This document shows positions 36,080 to 46,264 of a stretch of DNA of 46,409 bases, piece after piece; position 1 is the stretch's first letter; the number at the start of each line of letters is the position of its first letter. Below the pieces are notes generated by a model, which saw nothing but the letters and a program-made list of their open reading frames with translations, was not told the DNA's origin and did no database searches. The translations under genes and the position numbers were made by a program. Source of the DNA: an uncultured Nitrosomonadales bacterium. Lineage in GTDB: Bacteria > Pseudomonadota > Gammaproteobacteria > Burkholderiales > Gallionellaceae. Location of the stretch: contig CAIWRI010000075.1 of NCBI GenBank assembly GCA_903915035.1, forward strand, positions 1 to 46,409, in the 5' to 3' direction.

Positions 36080-36619
36080 TATGCTTATACTTGACCGTTC
36101 GCGCGTTTTGGATCGGGTAAGTTTGGATATATTCCCGCCGATTATGCCTGAAATTTCCTTAAGAAAACTATTCAGCTAGTTGGCAAAGGCGCCTCGCGCC
36201 CCCCACCGACCGCAACCCGGTTAATATCACTCACCGGAACCAGCAGTGATAGTAATTGATTTACGCGCTCAAAGCACCTGTGAATTCCGTGACGGGGTAG
36301 ACGAGTTTGCAATACCCGACCGGTTGAGCCGGACGAAGCAAGTGCCGATTTCGCACTGCATGAGTCCAGGAATTCTCCCTCGGGGCTAGCGACCGATGCC
36401 GCATCACCCAAAACTTTTTTGACCAAACTATAAAGAAACGATTTGACAACCCATTAACGTAAGTCTCGCCCGGCATTGCCCCTTGTTGCAGCAGCGGCAG
36501 ATGGCGGAATTTATCATCAGACAGATATACTGTCGGTTTAATGCGTGCTGTTAGCAGCGCTTCTTGCGCACTTTGCGCATAGTCTGTGTCTTGCCCGTGT
36601 TAGAGCGCGGGAGAAAAAA
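36080..36619. other. 540-bp divergent region between rluC and rne
   Basis: No gene I can support. It should hold promoters for rluC and rne and a long rne leader; E. coli rne has a structured leader used for autoregulation, and a similar function is plausible here. TTGACA occurs at 36443 without a matching -10, and a small dyad GACAG-ATATA-CTGTC lies at 36521-36535. Two overlapping short minus-strand frames (about 36172-36476) look like chance. Confidence 0.45.
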
Positions 36620-39223
36620 ATGAAACGCATGTTATTCAATGCGACACAACCGGAAGAACTCCGTGTCGCCATTGTTGACGGTCAAAAACTAATTGACCTT
36701 GACATTGAAATTGCCGGCAAAGAACAACGCAAAAGTAACATTTATCAGGCCGTCATTACCCGTATTGAGCCCAGTTTAGAGGCCTGCTTCGTCGAATATG
36801 GCGGTAATCGTCACGGTTTTCTGCCTTTCAAGGAAGTTGCGCCGCAATTTCATCAACCCGGCTGTGGTCCCCGCCCCTCAATCAAGGAAGCCTTGCGTGA
36901 AGGTCAGGAATTACTGGTCCAGGTAGAAAAAGACGAGCGCGGCAACAAAGGGGCAGCCCTGACAACGTATATCAGCCTGGCAGGTCGCTACATCGTATTG
37001 ATGCCGAACAACCCGAATGGTGGTGGTGTTTCACGTCGCATCGAGGGCGATGAGCGTGCGGAATTGCGCGAAGTTCTCTCTAATCTTGACGTACCTGAAG
37101 GCATGAGCATCATCGCTCGTACCGCCGGCATCGGACGCAATGAAGAGGAATTGCAATGGGACTTGAACTACCTGAATCAGCTATGGACAGCGATTGCAGA
37201 TGCTGCCAAGTCAGAAAAAGCACCATCGCTGATCTACCTCGAAAGCAGTCTGGTGGTACGTGCCATCCGTGACTATTTCAATCCTGAAATCGGCGAAATT
37301 CTGATCGACACTGACGAAGTCTATCAGCAGGCACATGCCTTCATGAGCACCGTCATGCCGGACAATGTCAACCGTATCAAGCGTTATGTGGATGATGTTC
37401 CGTTGTTCTCGCGCTTCCAGATTGAACACCAGATTGAATCTGCGCATTCACGCGAAGTACGTTTACCTTCCGGCGGCGCCATCGTCATCGATCATACCGA
37501 AGCGCTAACCGCAATCGACATCAACTCGGCGAGAGCGACCAAGGGTTCGGACATTGAAGCTACTGCCTTCAATACCAACCTGGAAGCGGCTGAAGAAATT
37601 GCCCGGCAGATGCGCTTGCGCGATCTGGGTGGACTGATCGTAATCGACTTCATCGACATGGAAAACAGCAAAAACCAGCGCGATGTGGAAAATCGTCTGC
37701 GCGATTCGCTGCGTTATGACCGTGCTCGCGTACAGACCGCCAAAATTTCACGCTTCGGCCTGCTGGAACTTTCCCGTCAACGCTTGCAGCCTTCCCTGGG
37801 CGAAAGTAACTACATCACCTGTCCACGTTGCAGCGGCATCGGCCATATCCGCGGCACGGAATCTTCAGCCTTGCATATTCTACGCATCATTCAGGAAGAG
37901 GCGATGAAAGACAGCAGTGCGGTGATCCATGCACAAGTACCGGTTGATGTTGCCACTTTCCTGCTAAATGAAAAGCGTGGCGATTTGCACCGCATCGAAT
38001 CACGCCTGAATGTGCCGATTACGCTGATTCCCAACCCGCATCTGGAAACACCAAACTACACCATCAATCGCCTGCGCCAGGATGAATTGAGCGGTGAAGC
38101 TCCCCAGCCCAGTTATACCCTGGTTGAAAAACCGGAAGAAAACAAATCGGAACAGGAACCGCAAAAAGGCGTACGCAGCATTGCCGCTGTCAAGGGCATC
38201 ACGCCTGTTGCACCTGCACCGATGAAGGCCGAACAGCTTGCAACCACTGCCCCGGGTTTGTTAAGTCAGGTTAGCGGCTGGTTTAAAGCATTGTTTGCGC
38301 CAGAAGTACCTGTAGAAGCACCGGCAACCAGCCGTCCAACTCGTGCGCGCACCGATCGTCCTGAACGGGCAGAGCGGACTGAAGGGGGCAACCGCAAACG
38401 ACGTGACCGCAATGACAAACCGGAACGCGCGTTAGCAGTTGAAAAATTACCTGAAAAAACAACGGAAAAATCAACTGAAAAAGCAATAGACAAGGCCGCA
38501 GAAATCAAACGCACGCCACGTCCGCCTAAAAAGCCAGCTGAACCGCGCACTATTGAAGAAAAACCGGTTATCGAAGCTATTGTCGCACCCGTCGATAACG
38601 ATGCAGAAACTGAAGCTGAAAAGACTGAGAAGGGTAGCGCGCGCCGACGTGGACGCCGTGGTGGTCGCCGTGAACGCGAAAAACGTGAAGTGATACCAGG
38701 CAGCGAAGAAACTGCGGGCACTGAAGAAATGGCTGACAACATCGAAAGCCAGCTCACTATTCTTCCGACAGAATATGTTGCGATGCCAACGCTTAGCTTC
38801 GCCGCAGTTGAACCAGCAGTCGTGAACGAATCTGTCCCGGCAGTCATAACAGAAACGGCCGTCACACCATTGCCAGAGATCGTTATCACTGAGCCGGTCA
38901 TAACCACTGCTGCAGAAGCTGTAATTCCGATGGCAGAAACTGTGATGGCAGAGGCTGTGATTGCTGAACCTGCACCAGTTATTACCGAGACTGCCGTTGC
39001 GACTCCTGTTATTGAGGAGACTTTCGTAGCTCCCCTGGTTGCAACTAAAAGCGCTGCAACCTCTGAGTTGAGCGAATTGGTGCAAATCGAAACAGCACCC
39101 GGGAAAATCGCACCGGATGTACCTGCCGAGCGACCTCAACCAGTCATTCGTCGTCGTACACGTCAACTTGAAGTATATGTAGAGAGCGAACCGCTGGTGC
39201 AAATTGAAACACAACAGCACTAG
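36620..39223 (+). CDS. rne: Ribonuclease E
   Basis: An 867-residue RNase E, the endonuclease that starts most mRNA decay and processes rRNA and tRNA precursors. The N-terminal catalytic half starts [10 protein letters not shown], carries the S1 domain near residues 35-125, the 5' sensor and the DNase I-like domain with catalytic D300 (AIDINSA) and D343 (IVIDFIDM), and the Zn-link C401/C404 (CPRCSG). The C-terminal half (from about 510) is disordered and rich in E, K, P, A and V, with an Arg-rich RNA-binding stretch ([13 protein letters not shown], about 675-690) and imperfect repeats of PVITETAV-like units near 740-810, as in other degradosome scaffolds. The ATG at 36620 with GGGAG upstream is preferred over the open extension to 36545. 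A bidirectional terminator follows. Confidence 0.96.
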   Translation: MKRMLFNATQPEELRVAIVDGQKLIDLDIEIAGKEQRKSNIYQAVITRIEPSLEACFVEYGGNRHGFLPFKEVAPQFHQPGCGPRPSIKEALREGQELLVQVEKDERGNKGAALTTYISLAGRYIVLMPNNPNGGGVSRRIEGDERAELREVLSNLDVPEGMSIIARTAGIGRNEEELQWDLNYLNQLWTAIADAAKSEKAPSLIYLESSLVVRAIRDYFNPEIGEILIDTDEVYQQAHAFMSTVMPDNVNRIKRYVDDVPLFSRFQIEHQIESAHSREVRLPSGGAIVIDHTEALTAIDINSARATKGSDIEATAFNTNLEAAEEIARQMRLRDLGGLIVIDFIDMENSKNQRDVENRLRDSLRYDRARVQTAKISRFGLLELSRQRLQPSLGESNYITCPRCSGIGHIRGTESSALHILRIIQEEAMKDSSAVIHAQVPVDVATFLLNEKRGDLHRIESRLNVPITLIPNPHLETPNYTINRLRQDELSGEAPQPSYTLVEKPEENKSEQEPQKGVRSIAAVKGITPVAPAPMKAEQLATTAPGLLSQVSGWFKALFAPEVPVEAPATSRPTRARTDRPERAERTEGGNRKRRDRNDKPERALAVEKLPEKTTEKSTEKAIDKAAEIKRTPRPPKKPAEPRTIEEKPVIEAIVAPVDNDAETEAEKTEKGSARRRGRRGGRREREKREVIPGSEETAGTEEMADNIESQLTILPTEYVAMPTLSFAAVEPAVVNESVPAVITETAVTPLPEIVITEPVITTAAEAVIPMAETVMAEAVIAEPAPVITETAVATPVIEETFVAPLVATKSAATSELSELVQIETAPGKIAPDVPAERPQPVIRRRTRQLEVYVESEPLVQIETQQH

Positions 39224-39235
39224 CTTTTATCTGTG

Positions 39236-39272
39236 AAAAAAGCCGCACGACTGTCAGTCGGGCGGCTTTTTT
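39236..39272. terminator. Bidirectional terminator between rne and the phosphatase gene
   Basis: AAAAAAGCCGC ... GCGGCTTTTTT with an inner CGACT/AGTCG pairing gives a long stem flanked by A- and T-runs on both sides, so it can end both the rne (+) and phosphatase (-) transcripts. Confidence 0.9.
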
Positions 39273-39284
39273 CATTACTACTAA

Positions 39285-39773
39285 CTATTCGGTCAAATTT
39301 GTCTGCCGGATGTGCTGCAACAAACCCTGCGCGGCATCCTCTATCATATCCAACACCTGCTCAAAGCCGTGCGCACCACCATAATACGGGTCAGGCACTT
39401 CACGCTTGCTGTGATGACTTGCAAAATCGAGCAATAGCCCCACCTGTTTTTTACATTCGCGCGGTGCCAAAGATTGCAAGATGGCCAAATTAGCCTTGTC
39501 CATCGCCAGCAAATAATCAAAATATTCAAAATCCCGGCTTTCAACCTGTCTGCCTCGCAAATTGCGCATATCATAGCCACGCTGCGCTGCCGCCTGTTGC
39601 GCCCGAAGGTCAGGCGCATCACCGATGTGATAATCATGCGTACCTGCCGAATCGATTAAAATGGATTCAGACAAGCCAGCACGCTCAACATAATGGTGAA
39701 ACACTACGTCTGCAGTCGGAGACCTGCAAATATTGCCCATACAGACAAACAAAACTGAAATTTGGTTTTTCAC
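39285..39773 (-). CDS. Low molecular weight protein tyrosine phosphatase
   Basis: A 162-residue LMW-PTP. The P-loop CX5R is C11-MGNIC-R17, followed by S18, and the general acid is D128 in the DPYY loop (residues 128-131). It removes phosphate from protein tyrosines in the cytosol; in bacteria this often controls exopolysaccharide export, but no polysaccharide genes or tyrosine kinase are nearby, so the target is unknown. The start codon is GTG with a strong GGAGGTGA site 4 bases upstream. Normal length. Confidence 0.95.
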   Translation of the reverse strand: MKNQISVLFVCMGNICRSPTADVVFHHYVERAGLSESILIDSAGTHDYHIGDAPDLRAQQAAAQRGYDMRNLRGRQVESRDFEYFDYLLAMDKANLAILQSLAPRECKKQVGLLLDFASHHSKREVPDPYYGGAHGFEQVLDMIEDAAQGLLQHIRQTNLTE

Positions 39774-40037
39774 AGGCTCACCTCCATTGACAGGCTACCA
39801 GGCCGACAAATCAAGTTTGACCGGTTGGATCCTTGAAACAGCCCTGATTCATACATGGCCGCCCGCTTTTAGCCAGGCCTTCAATTGCTGTAACGGTAAA
39901 AAAGACTAGCTCTTATCGTGACCAAAATGCTGCTGGCCTGACGCTATGACGAAATGATTGATGATAGCGCGCACCGGAGCAAGAACCTCAAGAAACAGGG
40001 TGCAACCTACACCAAAAATAACTATCCGTCAAAAAAA

Positions 40038-40613
40038 TTACGCATTACTTTCCTTATCCAGCAAGACGCCCAGTGCCTGCAAGGATGGTAACTCCTGCAA
40101 GGTTCGCAAATTCAAGTCATCCAACAATTGACGCGTGGTGACAAACAACTCGGGACGACCTGGCGTGTCGCGCTGACCTGCAACTTCAATCCATGCGCGC
40201 GCCTCCAGCGTTTTGAGTATCTGCGCCGACACGGTGACACCGCGAATTTCCTCAATATCGCCGCGCGTGACTGGCTGGTGATAAGCTATGATTGTCAATG
40301 TTTCAAGCACTGCACGTGAATAACGCGGTGCTTTTGGCGGGTTGAGCCTATCCAGATAGTGCTGCATATAAGCCCTGCTGCGAAAACGCCAGCCACCGGC
40401 AACCTCGGTTAATTCTACACCGCGTCCCTGCCAGTCCTGCGCCAACTCCGCCAGCAAGGATTCAAGCTGGCGATTACTCAGCGGCTCATCGCTTAACTGC
40501 TTCAATTCGTTGAGCGACAACGGCTCAGAGCAGGTTAACAGCGCCGTTTCCAGAATGATCTTGAGCGCCGGTACTGAGACAGACTTACTCTGCCGCCCTG
40601 TTGCTTCTGACAT
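40038..40613 (-). CDS. scpB: Segregation and condensation protein B
   Basis: A 191-residue ScpB with tandem winged-helix domains (about 17-95 and 100-180). The conserved [30 protein letters not shown] block is intact. It binds ScpA and SMC to form the condensin-like complex that compacts the chromosome. The gene overlaps scpA by 29 bases, so the two are translationally coupled. Downstream there are 264 bases without a gene or clear terminator. Confidence 0.95.
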   Translation of the reverse strand: MSEATGRQSKSVSVPALKIILETALLTCSEPLSLNELKQLSDEPLSNRQLESLLAELAQDWQGRGVELTEVAGGWRFRSRAYMQHYLDRLNPPKAPRYSRAVLETLTIIAYHQPVTRGDIEEIRGVTVSAQILKTLEARAWIEVAGQRDTPGRPELFVTTRQLLDDLNLRTLQELPSLQALGVLLDKESNA

Positions 40614-41379
40614 AAATTACCCCAAATATTTCACCTTGCTGAATCTCCAGCAGATATTCCTTAGCCAGTTCCAGCATCGCGATAAAGGTCACCACCAGTT
40701 TGGCGACCCCCTCATCCTTTTCAAATAAACTATCGAACGTCACATAGTCTCCGCCTCTCAGACGAAGCAAAATATATGCCATCTGCTCGCGCACCGACAA
40801 CTGCTCGTGACGCACTGTATGGTGGGTGTTGAGCTTTGCTCGGGTCAACAGCCCCAACCAGGCCAGCTTGAGATCTTCCACACTGATAAGCGGTAATCTG
40901 ACTTCGCAAGTTTGTTCTATCAGCACCTGCACAATTTCAAAATCACGTCCTGCTTGCGGTAGTTCATTTAGCTTTTGAGCTGCCAGTTTTATTTGCTCAT
41001 ATTCCAGTAGTCGGCGCATCAGTTCCACCCGGGGATCTTCTCCGTCATCCTCCGCAACCTTGACTGTTTTAGGCAACAACAGTCTGGACTTAATCTCGAT
41101 CAGCACCGCCGCCATCAGCAGATATTCCGCGGCCAACTCCAGCTTACGCTGCTTCAACAACTCGATATAAGTCAGATATTGCCGGGTCAGTTCTGCCATC
41201 GGAATGTCCAACACATCCAGATTATGCTTGCGAATGAGATAAAGCAGCAGATCAAGCGGCCCGGAAAAAGTATCCAACACCAACTCCAGCGCATCCGGCG
41301 GAATATATAAATCCAGCGGCATCTCCAGCATCGGCTCGCCATGCAGCGTGGCTACAGGGTGGCTTGTCACTTCAGACAT
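40585..41379 (-). CDS. scpA: Segregation and condensation protein A
   Basis: A 264-residue kleisin. The N-terminal [32 protein letters not shown] block (about 38-70) and the [21 protein letters not shown] segment are diagnostic. It bridges the SMC heads and binds ScpB. It begins 61 bases after trpS and overlaps scpB. Confidence 0.95.
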   Translation of the reverse strand: MSEVTSHPVATLHGEPMLEMPLDLYIPPDALELVLDTFSGPLDLLLYLIRKHNLDVLDIPMAELTRQYLTYIELLKQRKLELAAEYLLMAAVLIEIKSRLLLPKTVKVAEDDGEDPRVELMRRLLEYEQIKLAAQKLNELPQAGRDFEIVQVLIEQTCEVRLPLISVEDLKLAWLGLLTRAKLNTHHTVRHEQLSVREQMAYILLRLRGGDYVTFDSLFEKDEGVAKLVVTFIAMLELAKEYLLEIQQGEIFGVIYVRSNRAAE

Positions 41380-41440
41380 AGATTATCTGCATGTCTGGCC
41401 GCGCTATAACAAAAACAGACACACAGACGATGATTTAAAC

Positions 41441-42643
41441 TCAGGAATAACTCAACCCCATCGCCTCGCGCACATCGCGCATGGTCTCAATTGCCATTTT
41501 GCGGGCTTTTTCGTTGCCGTCAGCGATAATGTTGCGCACCAAACTCGGATCATCCAGATACAACTGTGCTCGTTCACGCATCGGGCGTTGTTCCAGGAGT
41601 ACCGCGTCGATCACCGGTTGCTTGCATTCGATACAGCCGATACCCGCAGTCTTGCAACCGTGAATCACGCCTTGTTTGACTTGCTCGTTTGAATAGACCT
41701 GATGCAGTTGCCACACCGGACATTTGTCAGGATCACCCGGATCGGTGCGACGAACTCGCGCCGGGTCCGTTGGCATAGTGCGGATTTTTTTAGCCACGCT
41801 AGCCTCATCTTCGCGCAACGTGATGGTATTGTTATAGGACTTGGACATTTTCTGTCCGTCCAGTCCGGGCATTTTTGAGGCGGCAGTGAGCATAGCCTGA
41901 GGTTCGGCCAGAATGATCTTGCCACCACCTTCCAGATAGCCGAACAGTCGCTCCCGGTCGCCGAAACTCAAGCTTTGCTGTTCATCGAGCAGTGCCTTGG
42001 CAGATTCAAGCGCGTCACTGTCGCCCTGCTCCTGAAAACGGTTGCGCAGTTCATTATAAAGTCGGGCCTTTTTGCTGCCGAGCTTCTTGATTGCCGCTTC
42101 AGCTTTTTCCACGAAGCCGGGGTCGCGCCCATACAAATGATTGAAGCGGCGCGCAAGCTCGCGGGTAAATTCGACATGCGGCACCTGGTCCTCGCCAACA
42201 GGCACTTGAGTAGCACGGTAAATCAGCACATCCGCGCTCATCAACAGCGGATAGCCCAGAAAACCATAGGTGGACAGATCCTTATCAGCAAGTTTTGCCT
42301 GCTGATCCTTGTAAGTTGGCATGCGTTCCAGCCAACCTAACGGGGTGATCATCGACAACAGCAAATGCAACTCGGCATGTTCAGGTACTTTGGACTGGAT
42401 AAACAAGGTCGCATGAGCGGGATCAACCCCTGCTGCCAACCAGTCTACAACCATATCCCAGACACTTTGTTCGATTTCCTGTACCGATTCATAATGCGTG
42501 GTCAGCGCGTGCCAGTCGGCCACAAAAAACAGGCATTCGAACTCATGCTGCATCTTGATCCAGTTTTTCAACACCCCGTGATAATGCCCCAGGTGTAAAC
42601 TACCCGTAGGACGCATGCCCGATAATACGCGTTCAGCAAACAT
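41441..42643 (-). CDS. trpS: Tryptophanyl-tRNA synthetase
   Basis: A 400-residue class I synthetase that charges tRNA-Trp. The HIGH motif is HLGH at 17-20 and the KMSKS motif is intact near residue 265 (GQKMSKSYNN). It is about 65 residues longer than the E. coli enzyme because of an insertion around residues 185-250 (KKARLYNELRNRFQEQG and following), a common feature of betaproteobacterial TrpRS. Its ATG directly follows the TGA of the upstream protease gene. Confidence 0.96.
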   Translation of the reverse strand: MFAERVLSGMRPTGSLHLGHYHGVLKNWIKMQHEFECLFFVADWHALTTHYESVQEIEQSVWDMVVDWLAAGVDPAHATLFIQSKVPEHAELHLLLSMITPLGWLERMPTYKDQQAKLADKDLSTYGFLGYPLLMSADVLIYRATQVPVGEDQVPHVEFTRELARRFNHLYGRDPGFVEKAEAAIKKLGSKKARLYNELRNRFQEQGDSDALESAKALLDEQQSLSFGDRERLFGYLEGGGKIILAEPQAMLTAASKMPGLDGQKMSKSYNNTITLREDEASVAKKIRTMPTDPARVRRTDPGDPDKCPVWQLHQVYSNEQVKQGVIHGCKTAGIGCIECKQPVIDAVLLEQRPMRERAQLYLDDPSLVRNIIADGNEKARKMAIETMRDVREAMGLSYS

Positions 42644-43291
42644 TCAGATTCCAACCATAATAAAAAGTAAACTTTCAGCTAACTTGACCAGGGGATACAA
42701 CACGGCCCCCAGCACTGGCGTCATTGCCATTGCAATCAAAATAAACATACCATAAGGCTCAATTTTGCTCAACTGATATGCCTGACGATGCGGTAGCAGG
42801 CTGACGGCAACCCGCCCGCCATCAAGCGGAGGCAAGGGAATGAGATTTAACACCATCAGCACCATGTTAATCTGAATACCTATTTTTGACATATCGATCA
42901 GCGGTTCAGAAAAATAGTTATCAGGATAACTGTAGGCCATCTTGAACAGCAAGGCCCATATTATCGCCATAATTAAATTCGAAGCGGGGCCTGCGATTGC
43001 GACCCAGAACATATCTTTTTTCGGATTGCGCAACGCACCAAAATTGACAGGCACAGGTTTGGCCCAGCCGAACAACACCCCGCCCAGGGCAAGCGTCACT
43101 AACGGCAACAACACAGTACCGACCGGATCAATGTGGCGCAGCGGGTTCAGACTGATGCGCCCCTCCAGATAGGCCGTATTGTCGCCAAACATCCTCGCAG
43201 CATAACCGTGCGCAGCTTCATGCAAGGTGATGGCGAATAAAATTGGAATCGCAGCAACGCTAATGGTTTGAATCAGATGATCAGTTTGCAT
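42644..43291 (-). CDS. Site-2 protease family membrane metalloprotease (M50)
   Basis: A 215-residue membrane protein with the zinc-binding HEAAH motif near residue 24 (HExxH) and the second metal-site motif NLIPLPPLDGGR near residue 148, which supplies the third ligand Asp. No PDZ domain is present, so it belongs to the short group of S2P proteases, whose substrates are generally unknown. About five membrane helices. It overlaps the YrdC-like gene by 11 bases and abuts trpS, a conserved neighbourhood in betaproteobacteria. Confidence 0.93.
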   Translation of the reverse strand: MQTDHLIQTISVAAIPILFAITLHEAAHGYAARMFGDNTAYLEGRISLNPLRHIDPVGTVLLPLVTLALGGVLFGWAKPVPVNFGALRNPKKDMFWVAIAGPASNLIMAIIWALLFKMAYSYPDNYFSEPLIDMSKIGIQINMVLMVLNLIPLPPLDGGRVAVSLLPHRQAYQLSKIEPYGMFILIAMAMTPVLGAVLYPLVKLAESLLFIMVGI

Positions 43292-43919
43292 GTGTCATAA
43301 TCCCAAAGGGTGCAATATCGCCCATTCCCTGCCTGAGCAGCACCGGCAAAGTTCCGGTCAAATCAATTACCGTCGTGAAGTCAGTGCCAGCTGCGCCCCC
43401 GTCAATCACCGCATCAACTTTCTTTTCCAGTAATTCACGTATCAGTTCGGCATCATCCAACGGCCACGGCTGCTCGGGTAAAATGAGTGTGGAACTGGAC
43501 ATCGGCTCCCCCAATGCTTCGAGTAAGGCCAGCGCCACCGGATGATCCGGTATGCGTATGCCGATCGTACTGCGCTTCGGATGCTGCAGTCGCTTGGGCA
43601 CTTCACGGGTTGCCTCCAGAATAAAGGTATAACTACCCGGTGTATTCGCCTTGAGCAGTCTGAACTGAGTATTGTCCACCCGCGCATAATTTGAAATTTC
43701 GGACAAGTCGCGACACATCAGCGTCAGGTAATGTTCCTCGTCCAGCTGACGGATCTCACGTATGCGTGTCACCGCATGCTTGTTATCAAGCAGACAACCC
43801 AGCGCGTAGCAGGAATCAGTCGGATATACCACGATACCGCCGTCCTTGAGTATCGCCACGGCCTGATAAATCAGCCGCATGTTGACGTTATTCGGATAAA
43901 TCGTAAAAAATTGTGCCAT
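43281..43919 (-). CDS. YrdC/Sua5 superfamily protein, YciO type
   Basis: A 212-residue YrdC-domain protein. The motifs YPTDSCYALGC, IREIRQLDEEHYLTLMCRDLSEI and STIGIRIPDHP match YciO more than the threonylcarbamoyl-AMP synthases TsaC/Sua5, because YciO proteins keep the binding fold but are poor in t6A synthesis. Its cellular role is not settled. ATG 43919 with AGGA 7 bases upstream is preferred over an in-frame TTG at 43925. It lies next to the PHP exonuclease gene, as yciO and yciV do in E. coli. Confidence 0.9.
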   Translation of the reverse strand: MAQFFTIYPNNVNMRLIYQAVAILKDGGIVVYPTDSCYALGCLLDNKHAVTRIREIRQLDEEHYLTLMCRDLSEISNYARVDNTQFRLLKANTPGSYTFILEATREVPKRLQHPKRSTIGIRIPDHPVALALLEALGEPMSSSTLILPEQPWPLDDAELIRELLEKKVDAVIDGGAAGTDFTTVIDLTGTLPVLLRQGMGDIAPFGIMTHAN

Positions 43920-44021
43920 TAGCAATCCTGAAAGTTCAGCATTTCACGTGAGGAAAATGCGAAAAAACAATGTATTGAATATAAAATAACTATTGCAGCG
44001 TAGTCGATTTTTGTATGTTTT

Positions 44022-44909
44022 TCAGCCACGGAATGTTTGCCCGGATTCCCCTGCTATCGTTTTATCCCACAATTCCCAGACAGGACGGCAGATCAGCGGC
44101 AGATCAGGCAAGCGTCCCAGATCACGGTAACTCTCGTTCGGCCCGTGAAAATCCGAACCGCAAGAACACAACAAATTAAATTCTTCAGCATAACGGGCAA
44201 ACTCGGCATATTGCTCAGCGGTATGACTACCTGTGACGACTTCCAGCGCCTGACCGCCCATATTGGCAAATTCGCACAGCAGCTGGTGCATGGTTTGTTT
44301 ACCCATGCCGTGACGTCCGACCATATAGCGCCCCGGATGCGCCAGCACCACCACCCCGCCGCTACCCTTGATCCAGCTGATCGCACCCGACAAGTCAGCC
44401 CACTGATGCGGCACATAGCCTGGCTTCCCCATAGCCAGATAACGGTTAAACACGCTTTTCACATCCTTGCAATAGCCCGCTTCCACCAGATAACGGGCAA
44501 AATGCGTTCGGCCTATCATATTAGGATTGCTGGCAAGTTTAAGCGCCCCCTGAAAGACGCCACCGATACCGATCTTTGCCAGCTCATCCGCCATTTTTTG
44601 CGCGCGGATGCCGCGCCCGCTACGTACTTTTTCCAAGCCGGCCTGTAGCGCAGGAAATGCAGGGTCAATATTCAGTCCGACAATATGCAGAGTATGTTTA
44701 CGCCAGGTAACAGAGATTTCCACGCCATTAATAAAACGCATGCCATATTGCAATGCTGCGCTGCGCGCTTCATCCAGGCCATGCATATCATCGTGATCGG
44801 TCAGCGCCAGCATTTTCACGCCGCGCAAAGCCGCACGTTCAACCAGCGCAGTTGGCGTCAATATACCGTCTGAAATATTGGAATGGCAATGCAGGTCATA
44901 ATCTAACAT
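44022..44909 (-). CDS. PHP-domain exonuclease/phosphatase (YciV/RNase AM type)
   Basis: A 295-residue PHP phosphoesterase. Metal-site motifs are all present: DLHCHSNISDG (residues 5-15), LTDHDD (about 36-41), NGVEIS, the conserved RTHFAR, AHPGRY (about 204-209) and GSDFHGP near residue 251. The E. coli homologue (YciV, also called TrpH or RNase AM) is a 5'-3' exoribonuclease and 3',5'-nucleotide phosphatase that trims the 5' ends of rRNAs. Co-location with yciO-like and trpS genes supports the assignment. Only 102 bases separate its end from the next gene. Confidence 0.93.
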   Translation of the reverse strand: MLDYDLHCHSNISDGILTPTALVERAALRGVKMLALTDHDDMHGLDEARSAALQYGMRFINGVEISVTWRKHTLHIVGLNIDPAFPALQAGLEKVRSGRGIRAQKMADELAKIGIGGVFQGALKLASNPNMIGRTHFARYLVEAGYCKDVKSVFNRYLAMGKPGYVPHQWADLSGAISWIKGSGGVVVLAHPGRYMVGRHGMGKQTMHQLLCEFANMGGQALEVVTGSHTAEQYAEFARYAEEFNLLCSCGSDFHGPNESYRDLGRLPDLPLICRPVWELWDKTIAGESGQTFRG

Positions 44910-45003
44910 GTGATTTTTAATTCATTCGCCAGCAGGCGCACAAAGTTGAAAAGCCGCGCACGCGTTTTTGCACGCAAGTCAGCGGGCATTAAAGTTTCAG
45001 TCA

Positions 45004-45315
45004 TCACGCGTCGCCACCGCCCTTTTTCATGACTTTACCTTCTTCTGCGCGACGACGGCGTACTTCCTTCGGATCTGCGATCAACGGACGATAAATCTCG
45101 ATGCGATCCTTGTCGCGTAAGACGGTGTCAGCTTTGGTCAGCTTGCCAAAAATACCCAGTTTGTGCGCAGACAAATCGAGTTCAGGAAACTTATCCAACA
45201 GTCCACAGGCCTGTATGCCTTCCATCACGGTGCAACCCGCAGGCACTACTTTTTTGAGCAAAGTTTGCTCGTCGCGCAATGCATACACCACTTCAATGTT
45301 TATTTGATCAGTCAT
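45004..45315 (-). CDS. ratB: RnfH/RatB family ubiquitin-like protein
   Basis: A 103-residue UPF0125 protein with a beta-grasp fold (IEVVYALRDEQ, then LSAHKLGIFGKLTKADTVLRDKDRIEIYRPLIADPKEVRRRRA). In E. coli it is the partner gene of ratA. It is sometimes called RnfH, but it is not part of the rnf operon 12 kb away. Function is not established. It overlaps ratA by 4 bases. Confidence 0.93.
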   Translation of the reverse strand: MTDQINIEVVYALRDEQTLLKKVVPAGCTVMEGIQACGLLDKFPELDLSAHKLGIFGKLTKADTVLRDKDRIEIYRPLIADPKEVRRRRAEEGKVMKKGGGDA

Positions 45316-45749
45316 GTGTTCGGATATACCTTCTCTGCCCGGTGAATGAACGCATCCACGAAACTGTTGGCAATGTAGTGAAACACCGGGCCGACCAGTT
45401 TTTCCAGCAACTTACTGGAAAATTCGTAATGCAAACGGAATTCTATTTTACAGGCAGAATCGCTAAGCGGAATAAATCTCCAACAACCATCAAGGCTGCG
45501 AAACGGTCCATCCTGCAAAGTCATCTCGATCCGATGGGGCGGAATACGCACATTCTCAGTCGTAAAACTTTGTTTAATATGTAAATAATTTATATGCACG
45601 GTAGCATGGACTTTATTTCCCTCCACATCCACAACACTCGCCCCACCGCACCAGGGCAAAAATATCGGGTAATCCGCAACGCAATCCACCAGTCGAAACA
45701 TCTGTTCCGCGCTGTGTGCAACCAATACTGTTTTCTCAACCGTCGCCAT
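45312..45749 (-). CDS. ratA: RatA/COQ10-type START-domain protein
   Basis: A 145-residue SRPBCC (START-like) protein with the family motif AEQMFRLVDCVADYPIFLPWCGGA and C-terminal VDAFIHRAEKVY. Homologous to mitochondrial COQ10, a ubiquinone-binding helper of respiration; the E. coli protein is reported to block 70S ribosome formation. With complex I also encoded here a quinone role is attractive but unproven. It is divergent from smpB, a highly conserved layout. Confidence 0.93.
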   Translation of the reverse strand: MATVEKTVLVAHSAEQMFRLVDCVADYPIFLPWCGGASVVDVEGNKVHATVHINYLHIKQSFTTENVRIPPHRIEMTLQDGPFRSLDGCWRFIPLSDSACKIEFRLHYEFSSKLLEKLVGPVFHYIANSFVDAFIHRAEKVYPNT

Positions 45750-45814
45750 TAGCTACCTAGATACCATTCCAAAGACTGGTAGAATAGCCGAACACACAGT
45801 AAAATTCATCTCCC

Positions 45815-46264
45815 ATGAGCATTATCCAGAATAAAAAAGCATTTCACGAATATTTCGTTGAAGATAAATACGAAGCAGGTCTGATGCTGGAAGGCTGGGA
45901 AGTCAAAGCCATCCGCGCCGGACGCGCGCAACTCAAGGAAGCCTATGTCACGGCAAAAGACGGGGCCTTATACCTTTTTGGCTCGCACATCAGCCCCTTG
46001 TTGAACGCTTCCACGCATATTCATCCCGATCCGGTTCGTACGCGAAAATTATTACTGCACGCGGCGGAAATATCCAAAATTCTCATCAAGGTGCAAAGAG
46101 CCGGCTATACAGTGATGCCGCTGGATATGCATTACAAGGGCGGGCGCGTCAAGCTGACCATCGGCCTTGCCAAAGGCAAAAAACTCCATGACAAGCGAGC
46201 CACGGAAAAAGAAAAGGACTCCAAACGAGAGGCCGCCCAGGCAATGAAGAAAGCGCGTCGTTAG
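45815..46264 (+). CDS. smpB: SsrA-binding protein SmpB
   Basis: A 149-residue tmRNA-binding protein needed to rescue stalled ribosomes. The core oligonucleotide-binding fold is intact ([49 protein letters not shown]), as is the basic C-terminal tail with [25 protein letters not shown] that enters the mRNA channel. The last 74 bases of the gene and the 25 that follow are repeated exactly 120 bases downstream. The tmRNA gene ssrA is not visible within the 145 bases that remain. Confidence 0.97.
   Translation: MSIIQNKKAFHEYFVEDKYEAGLMLEGWEVKAIRAGRAQLKEAYVTAKDGALYLFGSHISPLLNASTHIHPDPVRTRKLLLHAAEISKILIKVQRAGYTVMPLDMHYKGGRVKLTIGLAKGKKLHDKRATEKEKDSKREAAQAMKKARR

Noticed and set aside
36172-36476. 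Two overlapping minus-strand frames of 71 and 84 codons in the rluC-rne spacer
   Set aside because: No ribosome binding sites or recognisable domains; probably chance frames. I also considered 6S RNA and RNase P RNA here and saw none of the diagnostic motifs.
38266-39220. Long minus-strand frames (213 and 249 codons) opposite the 3' part of rne
   Set aside because: They mirror the low-complexity C-terminal half of RNase E; no independent start signals or family features.
45004-45315. RnfH as a functional part of the Rnf complex
   Set aside because: The name is historical; the gene is paired with ratA next to smpB, far from the rnf operon, so a functional link is not supported by context.
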